A DNA stretch of 61,543 nucleotides from Melioribacter roseus. GTDB taxonomy: Bacteria > Bacteroidota > Ignavibacteria > Ignavibacteriales > Melioribacteraceae. Within the stretch, counting starts at the first letter, position 1. Each line of letters begins with the position of its first letter. The notes below the pieces were generated by a model. It searched no databases. It worked only from the letters and a program-made list of their open reading frames with translations, and was not told the origin of the DNA. The stretch spans positions 1-61,543 of the forward strand of contig DYHH01000024.1 in assembly GCA_020724265.1 (NCBI GenBank). The letters are read 5' to 3'. The position numbers and the translations under genes are program-made. Below, in pieces: positions 1 through 9,567 of the stretch.

Positions 1-4
1 ATTA

Positions 5-55
5 TGACATTTCTAAAGAGTTTTACATACTGACATTTCTAATGAGTTACTACAT
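5..55. repeat. Two tandem copies of a ~26-bp repeat at the window edge
   Basis: Two head-to-tail copies start at positions 5 and 31, both opening with TGACATTTCTAA, followed by AGAG or TGAG. The first 18 bases differ at one position, and each copy ends in a TACAT-like tail. Multiple short terminal direct repeats of this kind are known at the ends of some insertion sequences, for example the IS21 family. No transposase is visible, so an insertion-sequence end is only inferred. The repeat lies at the very start of the window, where a repeated element would also break an assembly. Confidence 0.5.
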
Positions 56-127
56 AAAAATATTCCTCTATTAAATGAAGAATTTATTTTGGACTTCAGG
101 GAAACAGCTAAGTAGAAAACCCGTACT

Positions 128-373
128 TTAATTGGTAATATTATTCTCAAACTTTATTCGGTTAAGAATGTTTTTTTGCAAATACTCGGGGGACTTAGTA
201 GATGAGAATCTTTCTTTAAGAAGATTTTTTATTTGTAACTGTATATTATATTCTTTACTAAGTATTTTATCGCACTTAATTTTTGCGTGAAGATTTTGAC
301 TATTCTCAGAATCAAGTTCGTTATCAACGAGTGCGGTTATTAACTCAAGAATATTTTCAGAATTGCTTTTCAT
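128..373 (-). CDS. Small anti-sigma-factor-like protein
   Basis: This 81-residue protein directly follows the ECF sigma factor gene; its ATG at 373 lies one base after the sigma stop. An upstream ATG at 418 would overlap the sigma gene by 44 bases and has no ribosome-binding site, whereas AAAGAGAAAA precedes position 373. Residues 8-20 (ILELITALVDNEL) resemble the N-terminal helix of short cytoplasmic anti-sigma domains. The zinc motif of the ZAS group (H-x3-C-x2-C) is degenerate: only H29 and C34 remain. No membrane segment is present. Its role as the sigma partner is inferred from position, length and this weak similarity. Confidence 0.6.
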   Translation of the reverse strand: MKSNSENILELITALVDNELDSENSQNLHAKIKCDKILSKEYNIQLQIKNLLKERFSSTKSPEYLQKNILNRIKFENNITN

Positions 374-374
374 T

Positions 375-980
375 TTAATTTGTTGTTTTCTCTTTAATAT
401 ATCCTTTGTCTTTCCCATAATCGTAAAGTGTAGTATAAAGCATTTTTCTTGCTCTATGTAACCGCGATCTTACTGTTCCAACAGGAGAATCAATAAAATC
501 TGCAATTTCATCGTATGAAAAACCTTCAATGTCACTTAGAATAATTACGGTTCTAAAATCTTCGGGGAGCTTTGCTATTGCTTCGGAAACTTCATCATCC
601 AATAAACTACTGAATGCATCTTCTTGCACGTGTTGTGACTTTACCTCGTATGCTTTTATATTTTCGTAAAAATTCTGGATATCGTCATAATCAACTTTGT
701 TTGGTTCTCTGGCTGTTTTTCTGTATTCATTTATAAAAGTGTTTTTCATTATACTAAACAACCAAGCTTTCGAATTAGTGCCCTTCTCAAACTTATCAAA
801 GAACCGAAAAGCTCTTAAAAAAGTTTCCTGAACCAGGTCATCTGCTTCATCAGTATCATTTGTCATTTTCAAAGCAAAATTATATAAGGCGTCCATATGA
901 GGAAGAGCTTCGGAATGAAAGTCTTCATACTTTTGCTGAAGTTCTAAATCGATTGTATTTTGATTTTTGTTAATATACAT
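375..980 (-). CDS. ECF-family RNA polymerase sigma factor
   Basis: A 201-residue ECF (group 4) sigma factor. Region 2 contains the core-binding and -10 recognition stretch DEADDLVQETFLRAFRFFD, with NSKAWLFSIMKNTFINEYRK after it. Region 4 near residues 130-185 holds the helix-turn-helix GFSYDEIADFIDSPVGTVRSR. It directs polymerase to a stress or envelope regulon that the sequence does not reveal. It appears co-transcribed with the small anti-sigma-like gene downstream. The acidic region-2 linker and long inter-domain loop resemble the RpoE/SigH-like ECF group. Class is certain; target genes are unknown. Confidence 0.95.
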   Translation of the reverse strand: MYINKNQNTIDLELQQKYEDFHSEALPHMDALYNFALKMTNDTDEADDLVQETFLRAFRFFDKFEKGTNSKAWLFSIMKNTFINEYRKTAREPNKVDYDDIQNFYENIKAYEVKSQHVQEDAFSSLLDDEVSEAIAKLPEDFRTVIILSDIEGFSYDEIADFIDSPVGTVRSRLHRARKMLYTTLYDYGKDKGYIKEKTTN

Positions 981-1034
981 GAAGCGAATATTTGGTTAAA
1001 CGAATATAAGAAAATATAAAATTGAACTTCTGAT

Positions 1035-2417
1035 TTACGGATAGACTATCCCATTACCGTTAAATCTGATTGATTTGTTCGAATCAATTAAATAACCATT
1101 TATTACAATGTATCGAATTTTATTACATGTACTTAAAAAAAAGTTTGCAGGTAAGTCGACATCTAATTCGGGAGATGGTTTTAGAGTTGAATAAAAATTT
1201 ATCGGTTGCTCGGTCCAGTTTATTTTCCCGATTTTTTTCTTTACGAATAATATTCCATTATTATGATAATCGTTTATCGTTATATTATTCTGAGTAGTGA
1301 ATTTAGGAAGTTGTAAATTATATCCGAACATATCAAATTCCTCATAACCAAAAAAAGTTGAGAGATCGCCTATATCAGCGATTAAACCTTTTGTGTAGAT
1401 TTTATTACGTTCTGAATCATAGTAAGTCTCATGCTTAATTGCAATATCGGAATAGAATGATTTGCCTGCTTTTCCGATTGAGACATTTCTTAAAATCATG
1501 TCATAAAGAATTTCCTTGTTTTCCGGAATATTATCGTAATCTTCTAATTTTTCTTTTTGATAACAAAGATCACTTATTGAAAGCAAACTTTTTAATAATG
1601 CGGCGAAATAAATTTTTCTAACAAATTCACGCTCGGGATCATTAGTCCAGCCACCGGCTTCAATAAGTATTGTTGATATACCATCGTTTGAAAAATTATC
1701 ACCAAATGCACGGGGTTCAAATTCATCATCATAGCGGGCAATATGTCCGGGTATTAATTTCGTTAATTCTTTATAAATGGATACAATTAATTTCATCGAT
1801 CTACTTCTAGATTCATTTACTTCTAACTGATGATTAAATGGTGGAGCTAATAATGAAATTGTTGATGATTTATAATTCATTCCCGCAGAGTAACCCGGGC
1901 TCTGATCGTGCAGGTTGAATGCAAAGTCAGGATTAATTTCATTTTTTGTTTTATATAAAATTTCCGCCTCAGGGGATTGCTGTGAAAGTGCATCACGGTT
2001 AATATCAATCAGCTGAGCATTTCTTCTTGAAAAAATTTCGGCACCGTCCGGGTTCAGCATTGGAATTATATAAAGTGTAACCGAATGCAAAATATCTTTT
2101 CTTGTTTGATTATTTTCATCAGACATGGTTAAGAAATTAATTAGATCAAGAATCGCACGTGTAGAGGTTGATTCATCGCCATGCATTTGTGACCATAATA
2201 GTATTTTGGTTGTGCCTTTTCCGATTTTAATTAAATGAATTTCTCTTCCTTCGTAAGATAAACCGATACTCTTGAAATCTAAGGAAGATTGTTCTGCTGA
2301 TTTGTTGAGATAATTTCTTATATGTTCATATTTTACAATTCTTCCAAAGACAGAGGATTCTTTGTACTTTTCATAATCGTATAAAATTGATGATATTTGA
2401 TATGAATGAGTTTGCAT
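1035..2417 (-). CDS. M14-family zinc carboxypeptidase
   Basis: A 460-residue member of the M14 metallocarboxypeptidase family. The zinc ligands fit H79 and E82 in QMHGDEST and H170 in FNLHDQSPG. The substrate-binding stretch NPDG...RRNAQ...DINRD spans residues 122-142, and the catalytic glutamate fits E253 in ILIEAGG. The chain continues about 190 residues past the catalytic domain as a less conserved C-terminal part. No signal peptide is apparent at the chosen ATG, so it may be cytoplasmic or start differently. The family cleaves C-terminal residues of peptides or peptidoglycan stems; the substrate here is unknown. Confidence 0.88.
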   Translation of the reverse strand: MQTHSYQISSILYDYEKYKESSVFGRIVKYEHIRNYLNKSAEQSSLDFKSIGLSYEGREIHLIKIGKGTTKILLWSQMHGDESTSTRAILDLINFLTMSDENNQTRKDILHSVTLYIIPMLNPDGAEIFSRRNAQLIDINRDALSQQSPEAEILYKTKNEINPDFAFNLHDQSPGYSAGMNYKSSTISLLAPPFNHQLEVNESRSRSMKLIVSIYKELTKLIPGHIARYDDEFEPRAFGDNFSNDGISTILIEAGGWTNDPEREFVRKIYFAALLKSLLSISDLCYQKEKLEDYDNIPENKEILYDMILRNVSIGKAGKSFYSDIAIKHETYYDSERNKIYTKGLIADIGDLSTFFGYEEFDMFGYNLQLPKFTTQNNITINDYHNNGILFVKKKIGKINWTEQPINFYSTLKPSPELDVDLPANFFLSTCNKIRYIVINGYLIDSNKSIRFNGNGIVYP

Positions 2418-2491
2418 TTATTTACATGAAAGATTTGTTTACCGTAATTAATTTAATAAAATTATCTTTGTAATAAATCATTGGAGATTTT

Positions 2492-2977
2492 GTGGAGTTT
2501 TGGGAATTAGTTATCGTTATAATCGGTGCTTTGCTAAGCTTAGCCGGAATTATTGGTTGTCTGCTTCCGTTTATTCCCGGTCCACCGCTTAATTTTATCG
2601 CTATTTTATTAATTCATTTTTTTGGTATAGCGGAATTCACTGCTCAATTTTTAATCACCTTTTTTCTATTAAATGTTGCGGTAATAATTTTTGATTATAT
2701 CCTTCCGGTTTACGGTGCTAAAAATTATGGAGCTTCAAGAAAAGGAATTTGGGGTTCAATAATTGGATTAATTGTTGGTGGTTTTGTTTTTCCTCCCTTC
2801 GGAATCATAATCGGGGCTTTGGTTGGTGCTGTTATCGGAGAGTTGATTGCAGGCAAAAGTAATTCGGAAGCACTTAGAACTGGATTCGTTACTTTTATTG
2901 CAAGCATATTAATGATTGCAGTTAAGCTGATTTTAGCAGCATCACTTACGTTCTATTTTGTTCAAGCTTTGATGTGA
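2492..2977 (+). CDS. DUF456 family membrane protein
   Basis: A 161-residue, almost wholly hydrophobic protein with four to five predicted membrane segments. The N-terminal stretch with GCLLPFIPGPPLNFIAILL and the glycine-rich second half (GSIIGLIVGGF...GIIIGALVGAVIGELIAG) are typical of the DUF456 family, whose molecular role is not established. Translation starts at GTG 2492 with GGAG about seven bases upstream. It is convergent with the Xaa-Pro aminopeptidase gene and shares a hairpin with it. Confidence 0.85.
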   Translation: MEFWELVIVIIGALLSLAGIIGCLLPFIPGPPLNFIAILLIHFFGIAEFTAQFLITFFLLNVAVIIFDYILPVYGAKNYGASRKGIWGSIIGLIVGGFVFPPFGIIIGALVGAVIGELIAGKSNSEALRTGFVTFIASILMIAVKLILAASLTFYFVQALM

Positions 2978-2981
2978 AAAA

Positions 2982-3008
2982 GTGAGCCGGCTTTAGAAAC
3001 CGGCTTAC
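2982..3008. terminator. Hairpin between convergent genes
   Basis: A nine-pair stem (GTGAGCCGG against CCGGCTTAC, one G-T wobble) with a nine-base loop sits between the ends of the DUF456 and aminopeptidase genes. On the minus strand it is followed by ACTTTTTC, so it can terminate the aminopeptidase transcript. On the plus strand there is no clear T-run. Confidence 0.7.
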
Positions 3009-3014
3009 AAGCAA

Positions 3015-4406
3015 TTACTCAGTGCAGATTTTTTCAACTTCATCAATAGTTTTCGGAATCGGTTTATTTCCGAGCACTTCACATCCTGAATCAGTTACAA
3101 CAATATCATCTTCAATTCTTATTCCGCCGAAATCTTTGTATGCTTCAACCTTATCATAATTAATGAATTCTGTGAATTTATTCTCAGACTTCCACTTATC
3201 AATTAATTCCGGTATAAAATAGATACCGGGTTCAATTGTTAATACATAACCAGGCTGTAAATCTTTTGCAAACCTCAAGTAAGCCAAACCGAATTGATCA
3301 CTTCGTTTTGTGTCTTTATCATAACCGACTAAGTTTTCGCCAAGTGCTTCCAAATCATGGACATCAAGACCCATTGCATGTCCTAAACCATGCGGGAAAA
3401 AAAGTGCATGTGCACCATTGGCAACTGCTTCTTTTGGATCACCTTTCATCAAACCAAGATTTTTCAAACCGTTTGCTATTACTTCTGCGGCTTTTAGGTG
3501 AACTTCTCTAAACCGGATTCCGGGTTTAACGGACTCAATTGCTTTTAATTGTGAAGATAGAACGATGTTATAAATTTCCTTCTGCTTATTAGTAAACTTC
3601 CCGTTTACAGGAAAAGTACGTGTGATATCGCTTGCATAATGGAGTAATGATTCTGCACCGGAGTCAATCAATAACAGATCACCGTCGCTTAGAGTATTAT
3701 CATAATGATGGTTATGAAGCGTTTCACCATGTACAGAACAAATTACAGGGAATGATACACCTCTTCCCATTGAGTTAGCAATACCGTTAAGTGCTCCGTA
3801 AATCTCTCTTTCTTTTTTACCCGGTTGCGCTAATTTCATTGCAGCCGTGTTCATTTCATAACTTATATCTAGAGCGTAATTAATCTCGTTTAATTCTTCT
3901 TTGCTTTTAACCGAACGCTGTTCAATTACCGCTATTGTAAACTCTTCGGAACGATGATTGTTTATTTCATAACTCTTAGTACCCAATAATTTTTCAAGAC
4001 GAATCATATTCTGAAACCTGTATTGAGGTAAGTAATGTATTACTCTTCCGCTTGCTTTGGCATCTTTTATGAATTCATCCAATTTTTCAAGCGGATAAGT
4101 TTCAGACACACCGACTTTTTGAGCACTTTCGGAAATTTTCGGTTGAGGTCCCATCCATACTATATCGTCAATTGTATAATCATAGCCGAAGATTAAATCC
4201 TTATCGTTATCAACATCTATAACGGCAAAAAGTCCGTCTCTATCCAATCCGAAGTAATAGAGAAAAGTACTATCTTGTCTATAAGTATAGCTGTTAGCGG
4301 GGTAGTTCATAGGTGCTTCTTCGTTACCTGGTATTAATAGAATACCGGATTTAATCTTTGATTTTAATTTGCTTCTTCTTTCAACATAAGTATTAGCAGA
4401 AAACAT
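3015..4406 (-). CDS. pepP: Xaa-Pro aminopeptidase (M24B)
   Basis: A 463-residue cytoplasmic metalloaminopeptidase that removes the N-terminal residue before proline. The aminopeptidase P N-terminal domain covers roughly residues 1-140 (NYPANSYTYRQDSTFLYYFG). The pita-bread catalytic domain follows. The five dimetal ligands are visible in DSGAE, SDITRTF, HGLGHAMG, TIEPGIYF and GIRIEDD. Length is normal for the family. The ATG at 4406 has a strong GGAGG four to five bases upstream. Confidence 0.95.
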   Translation of the reverse strand: MFSANTYVERRSKLKSKIKSGILLIPGNEEAPMNYPANSYTYRQDSTFLYYFGLDRDGLFAVIDVDNDKDLIFGYDYTIDDIVWMGPQPKISESAQKVGVSETYPLEKLDEFIKDAKASGRVIHYLPQYRFQNMIRLEKLLGTKSYEINNHRSEEFTIAVIEQRSVKSKEELNEINYALDISYEMNTAAMKLAQPGKKEREIYGALNGIANSMGRGVSFPVICSVHGETLHNHHYDNTLSDGDLLLIDSGAESLLHYASDITRTFPVNGKFTNKQKEIYNIVLSSQLKAIESVKPGIRFREVHLKAAEVIANGLKNLGLMKGDPKEAVANGAHALFFPHGLGHAMGLDVHDLEALGENLVGYDKDTKRSDQFGLAYLRFAKDLQPGYVLTIEPGIYFIPELIDKWKSENKFTEFINYDKVEAYKDFGGIRIEDDIVVTDSGCEVLGNKPIPKTIDEVEKICTE

Positions 4407-4446
4407 CTTTCCTCCGATAAATTATCAAGTAAAACAAATATATAAT

Positions 4447-5847
4447 TTAAATTCCATTTTTCTTAAGTCCGCATTTGCTTATCATTTTATGAAGGTTTGT
4501 TCTATTAATTCCAATTGATTCTGCCGCCTTCGATATATTCCATTCAAACTTATGAAGAAGATTTTCTAAAAAGACTCTTTCGATTGCTCGGCTGACAGAA
4601 TTTATCGATTCTTTTTTCATTTCGTTCAACTCTTCTAAAGTATTAGGAATCTTGTCAATACTGATTTGGTCACTATCATTAATTTGTTGTATGCGGGAAT
4701 TAATATGATGCGGCTTTATTTCTTCTCCGTTTGCAACAATTGTAGCCCGGATTATATTATTCTGCAATTCTCTAATGTTGCCCGGCCAATCGTATTGCCG
4801 TAATAAATTAATTGCTTCGGTTGATATACCCGGGAAAGGAATTTTTAATTCTTCGCAGCTTAATTGAAGAAAATGAGCAACCAAAGCCGGTATATCTTCT
4901 TTACGTTCCCTTAAAGGGGGAACATGAATCGGAAGCACATCCAGTCTATAATAAAGATCATCTCTAAATAAATTTTTATCGACCAATTCTTTTAGATCTT
5001 TATTTGTAGCTGCAATAATCCGAATATCCACATTAATAGTTTTTGTACTGCCGACTCTTTCAAATTCTTTTTCCTGTAATACGCGAAGAAGTTTTACTTG
5101 TGCATCCAAGTGAAGTTCTGAAACTTCATCTAAAAAGATTGTTCCATGATTTGCAATTTCAAACTTGCCGAGTTTTCTTTTATCCGCACCGGTAAATGAA
5201 CCTTTCTCATGCCCGAACAATTCACTTTCAATTAATTGATGCGGAATTGCAGCACAATTTATTGCTATGAAAGGATCATCTTTTCTTTTGCTTAATCTAT
5301 GAATTTGCCGGGCTACAACTTCCTTCCCGACTCCGCTTTCGCCTGTGATTAAAATTGTATTTTCGTTTTTAGCAAAAAGAGTTACTTGTTCTTTTAGTTT
5401 TTGAGATACAGTACTGTCACCAATTAGAAATTTGAATTTATGATCCGATTGCTGCTGTAGAGTTTTTGTATGATATTTTAACTGTCGTTCCTTTAGTGAC
5501 TTTTGTATTATGAGTTTTAGTTTTTCTAAGTCGGGTGATTTTGATATATAATCGTATGCACCGAGTTTTATTGCTTCGACAGCATTGTCGACGGATGAGT
5601 AATCGGTAATAATGATTATCGGAACACTATCATCCTCAAATTTAATTTTTTGCATCACTTCTAAACCGTTGGTTCCGTCGTTCAGCATAAGATCCAATAA
5701 AATAATGTCGGGACTTTTTTGTCTAAAAAGTTTGATACCGTCTGAAGAATTAGTCGCCGAAATTAAATCATAATCTTTTTGCAGTAGAATGGAAAAATCT
5801 GCAATAAAATCCGAATCATCGTCTATAATTAAAAGAAGTGTTCTCAT
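4447..5847 (-). CDS. NtrC-type sigma-54-dependent response regulator
   Basis: A 466-residue regulator in three parts. The receiver domain spans residues 1-120, with acidic DDD at 9-11 and phospho-acceptor D52. The AAA+ domain spans about 140-375, with Walker A GESGVGK at 169-175 and Walker B FLDE ending at 241. The Fis-type helix-turn-helix is at 425-466 (NISKAAESIGINRTNLHKMI). The loop that contacts sigma-54 reads GSFTGA at 216-221 instead of the usual GAFTGA. The gene begins two bases after the stop of the large sensor kinase, so the two form a cognate pair. Targets are unknown. Confidence 0.95.
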   Translation of the reverse strand: MRTLLLIIDDDSDFIADFSILLQKDYDLISATNSSDGIKLFRQKSPDIILLDLMLNDGTNGLEVMQKIKFEDDSVPIIIITDYSSVDNAVEAIKLGAYDYISKSPDLEKLKLIIQKSLKERQLKYHTKTLQQQSDHKFKFLIGDSTVSQKLKEQVTLFAKNENTILITGESGVGKEVVARQIHRLSKRKDDPFIAINCAAIPHQLIESELFGHEKGSFTGADKRKLGKFEIANHGTIFLDEVSELHLDAQVKLLRVLQEKEFERVGSTKTINVDIRIIAATNKDLKELVDKNLFRDDLYYRLDVLPIHVPPLRERKEDIPALVAHFLQLSCEELKIPFPGISTEAINLLRQYDWPGNIRELQNNIIRATIVANGEEIKPHHINSRIQQINDSDQISIDKIPNTLEELNEMKKESINSVSRAIERVFLENLLHKFEWNISKAAESIGINRTNLHKMISKCGLKKNGI

Positions 5848-5849
5848 TT

Positions 5850-8800
5850 TTAGTATCCTTCTTGAAGTTCGATAATAAAAATAGTTCCTGATTGACGATT
5901 GCTATCAACAAGCGAAATATTTCCACCGTATTTTTTTAAGATGTTTTTTGCAGTGAACAATCCTCTCCCGGAACTACCGCTGGTTGAAAAACCGTCCTCA
6001 AAGATTTTTTCTTTTAGTTTGGTTGGAATTACTTTCCCCGTGTTTAAAAACTCAATAATTATTTTGGGGGCATGCCATTTTAAGAATATAGTTATTCTTC
6101 TATTACTATTGCCTTCAAAAGAAGTAAATGCATTTACAAATAAGTTATCGAGAATATCAGCAAGCTCAAATGGTTTTATTAATGCTCTTCGATTCCCGTT
6201 ATATTCTTTGAGAAGTTGAAAATCTATTTTTTTCTCAGTTAACAATTCGGAATGATTACTGCTTAATTGTGAAATAACCATGTGAGGATCGCATGAGTAA
6301 CCTTCAAAATAGTTGTCTCTTAATTCACTTAAATAGATTTTCAGCTGTTGAAATTTTAAAGCAAGATCTGTTTTATTTGATCCGGTTTTATTATTAAAAA
6401 AATGCTCTAACTCATTATCTATTTGAATTAATAACCTCGATATTTGTTTTAAATTGTTATTTGCTATTCCGGCTATTGATGCAAGTTCAATTATCTTTTT
6501 TATGTTGTCTTTTGTTAATCCTTTGTAAGTTTCAATTCGCTTTGACAATTGTTCTTCATACTCTGAATTTCTTGTTTCTGTAATATTCTTGAAAAAAAGT
6601 ATCAAACTGTTTAGATTTTTTAACGCCCATTCGCCATGTGAAAAATTTCTAAGTAGTTCGAATAATTCATCCCCTGCAATAATAGATACTCTTTTTTGTC
6701 CGATTAAACTGCTCCAGTAAAAGCCGAAATTTGTTAAAATAATTCCAACTATTAGTACAACCGCCGGTAAAATAAATTTTATTAAAGATGAAGTTGAGTT
6801 ATAAGATGCAATAAATATTATCCAGAAAAGAAGTAAGTGAGCCGAACCAATCCAATAAGCATTTTTCAACCCCCAATTAAATTTTTTTACTCCGAAGCGA
6901 ATTCCTAAATAAACAAACATGATTGCACATATAAAAAGCAAAATATAATATTGAACTTCTCTTTGAATTATGAAACGGAATAAAGAATTCGGCATTGTGT
7001 AAAAAGTTGAAGCAACCGGACCTAATTCATTTATGGTAATAGAAGAACCCGGTTTAATGTTCTTTTTAACCAACTCTTTCCCTTTATAAAATTTTACTCT
7101 TGCATTATAAACTTTTTTTTCATCGACACCAAAATGAGCTGTTAAATCGTTAAACTGATTTTCCCCAAAACTTTCTGACCCGATTTGTTTGTAGCTCCAC
7201 AATTTTTCTTCGTTACCTATTATCTCGTATAACCAGATTTTTGCTGAGATACCGAGGTTGTTACTAATTACTCCTTTCAAATTTATTTTTATATAATTGT
7301 TGTCATCTCTTGTATTTATCCAGAGAATGTTACTATTTGAAGAATAGCCGAATAGATCAATATCACCATCGTTATCAATATCTGCGGCAACAGCACCTTT
7401 AACTGTTGGAAATTTCAAGCCGTAAATTTCAGCTTCATCAACAAAGTATTCTCCGTTTTTATTTATCATCAGATAATTTTCATTAATTTCAGGATCTTTA
7501 AGAGTTATAAAAATATCATCAAACCCATCATTATTAAAATCTGCTACACAAATATTACGTATACTTACCCGTTCAATAAATTTTGAACTAATAGTGTTCA
7601 ATTTTGTTTGCTCGGTTACATCCTTAAAGTACCCCTTTCCGTCATTCTGATACAAAGTCAGGAAAAGAGTATCTGATAAGACCAATATGTCAAGATCACC
7701 ATCATTATCATAATCGAATGCTGAAGCACCATCAGATTCAGTCCTGATTAAATTTTCAAACCTGATTTGTGCTTCTTCCCGCCAATAGTTGCCATGTTTA
7801 ACTAATAACTTGTTTTTATCCCACATATTAACAATATAAATCTCATTATTATCGTCGTTAGTAAAGTCGGCAAAAATAGTTTGTACATTCCAACCTGATG
7901 TTGCTTTTATAAGTGATGTATCTATTGAAATATTTTTTCCCAATATCGAATTACGCAATATGATTTCTCCGCCTCTTGCAAAATTTTTACCATAGTAAAG
8001 TGAAAGGTTTATATCCAGGTCTCCGTCACCATCAAAATCAATTGTTGAAATATTTCTTATAGGTTTTTGGTTATAATCTTTCGGAAGATAAATTGTAACC
8101 GGCGGAACTTGAATTTTACTTTCTGTGTTGATAAATATTTTTACTGAAGCACCGTTTGAATCAATTGATGATACGATCATATCAATTTTGTCATCGCTGT
8201 TTATATCAGAAAAAGTAAAAACAGAAGAGCTTATATTTGGGAAATAGTCATTAAATATTGACGATTCCGTAAATGGCGAATTTGGTTTGTTTAGATAAAA
8301 ACTTGAATGCTCATCGGGATTTGAATTGAATACAAATAGATCGGGATTTCCTTCACCGGTAATATCGATAAATGCCGCACCCAACGTGTTTGAGTAAGGA
8401 GAACCTTCTACTTTATATGCTCGTGCTAAATTGATGAATGGCGAAATTTCAATTGGTGTGCCGATATAAATTTTACCCGAACGGCTTGAAACAATCAATG
8501 TTGAATCTGTAAGAAACTTGTAACTTGTCATTTCAAAATCGGAAGGAATTTTAACTGTTAATTTATTTTCTTCTGGTGAGTTAACATCAATTCCAACAAA
8601 TCCAAATTTTTCGAAAGAATATTTTTGCCAATCCTTGTTTTGGAATTTTCTCCCTTTAACAAAGACGTTATTTTCAAGTTGAAAAACATAACGAGAATTT
8701 ATAAGTACTTCGGTAATCGAGTTATCATCGAAATTGAATTGATAAAAATCTGCAGTTATCTCATCATCAATATCATATGAAACAAAATCTTGATGATTGA

Positions 8801-9338
8801 ATTTGTAGATTTTATCTGCTGAAATACCTAACCAAATATTTTCCTCTTTATCAACTGCAAATGAGTTTACATGTTTGGTGAATGGGGTATCGATCTTCTT
8901 CCATTTACCATCACTCAAAGTCAAGAATGAACCCCAAGCACCAACTGCATAAATTTTATTTTTTGCTTTAAAAATATTAGTTATTGGATTGGTGTGTACG
9001 TAATCGAATTTTTTCCATATAGATTTTTCAAAACTATAAAAATGGGTCTGCCATTTTTGATCAACTGCTGCACAAAGTATTAATTCTTTATCCCACCAGA
9101 ATATGTATGGATTTAGAGAAAGATCGGTGATTATACTAATATCTGTCCATTTACCGTCTTTAAATTCAAATAATTCGCCATCACTATTATATACAATTAT
9201 TTCCGCAGGAGTAATAGTACCTAATAATACAATTGAATTCTCAGTTGGAGATTGGATCTCATCCCAATGATAGTTTATTCTTTGAGCGAAAGAAGAGAAG
9301 TAAATAATAATTATAAAAGACAAGTATATCTTTTTCAT
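5850..9338 (-). CDS. Large sensor histidine kinase with FG-GAP/VCBS and ASPIC/UnbV-like extracytoplasmic region
   Basis: A 1162-residue membrane kinase. The ATG at 9338 is preferred over an upstream TTG at 9359 because it begins a clean signal peptide (MKKIYLSFIIIIYFSSFAQ). Residues 20-310 look propeller-like. About 320-670 carry at least six calcium-loop-like repeats of the D-x-DGDGDLD or D-NNDGFDD type. About 680-770 resemble the ASPIC/UnbV domain (NNYIKINLKG, LTAHFGV). Three membrane helices fall near 796-815, 829-847 and 852-875. A possible phospho-acceptor is H901 in NFSHGEWALKNL. The C-terminal ATPase domain shows the N-box (LDNLFVNAF), an NTG in place of the usual DxG box, and GRGLFTAKNILKKYGG. 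It is followed two bases later by its NtrC-type regulator. Confidence 0.85.
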   Translation of the reverse strand: MKKIYLSFIIIIYFSSFAQRINYHWDEIQSPTENSIVLLGTITPAEIIVYNSDGELFEFKDGKWTDISIITDLSLNPYIFWWDKELILCAAVDQKWQTHFYSFEKSIWKKFDYVHTNPITNIFKAKNKIYAVGAWGSFLTLSDGKWKKIDTPFTKHVNSFAVDKEENIWLGISADKIYKFNHQDFVSYDIDDEITADFYQFNFDDNSITEVLINSRYVFQLENNVFVKGRKFQNKDWQKYSFEKFGFVGIDVNSPEENKLTVKIPSDFEMTSYKFLTDSTLIVSSRSGKIYIGTPIEISPFINLARAYKVEGSPYSNTLGAAFIDITGEGNPDLFVFNSNPDEHSSFYLNKPNSPFTESSIFNDYFPNISSSVFTFSDINSDDKIDMIVSSIDSNGASVKIFINTESKIQVPPVTIYLPKDYNQKPIRNISTIDFDGDGDLDINLSLYYGKNFARGGEIILRNSILGKNISIDTSLIKATSGWNVQTIFADFTNDDNNEIYIVNMWDKNKLLVKHGNYWREEAQIRFENLIRTESDGASAFDYDNDGDLDILVLSDTLFLTLYQNDGKGYFKDVTEQTKLNTISSKFIERVSIRNICVADFNNDGFDDIFITLKDPEINENYLMINKNGEYFVDEAEIYGLKFPTVKGAVAADIDNDGDIDLFGYSSNSNILWINTRDDNNYIKINLKGVISNNLGISAKIWLYEIIGNEEKLWSYKQIGSESFGENQFNDLTAHFGVDEKKVYNARVKFYKGKELVKKNIKPGSSITINELGPVASTFYTMPNSLFRFIIQREVQYYILLFICAIMFVYLGIRFGVKKFNWGLKNAYWIGSAHLLLFWIIFIASYNSTSSLIKFILPAVVLIVGIILTNFGFYWSSLIGQKRVSIIAGDELFELLRNFSHGEWALKNLNSLILFFKNITETRNSEYEEQLSKRIETYKGLTKDNIKKIIELASIAGIANNNLKQISRLLIQIDNELEHFFNNKTGSNKTDLALKFQQLKIYLSELRDNYFEGYSCDPHMVISQLSSNHSELLTEKKIDFQLLKEYNGNRRALIKPFELADILDNLFVNAFTSFEGNSNRRITIFLKWHAPKIIIEFLNTGKVIPTKLKEKIFEDGFSTSGSSGRGLFTAKNILKKYGGNISLVDSNRQSGTIFIIELQEGY

Positions 9339-9567
9339 AAAGTGAATATAGGAAAACAAAATTCAAAAGGCATTAGAATTATGTAATAATGTTGCTGTTA
9401 AAGACTACACTGATATCCTTTATAGAATCACATTAAATAATATTCAATGTTCTATTACTAGAAAACATCCCAAAACAGAATGATTATTTACATTTATTAG
9501 AATAGATCACATGGAATAAAATTTGACTTATATATCCTAGATCATCCAACAAAAGAGGAGTACACAA

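Noticed and set aside
76-117. 13-codon open frame near the left edge
   Set aside because: Too short and without a ribosome-binding site.
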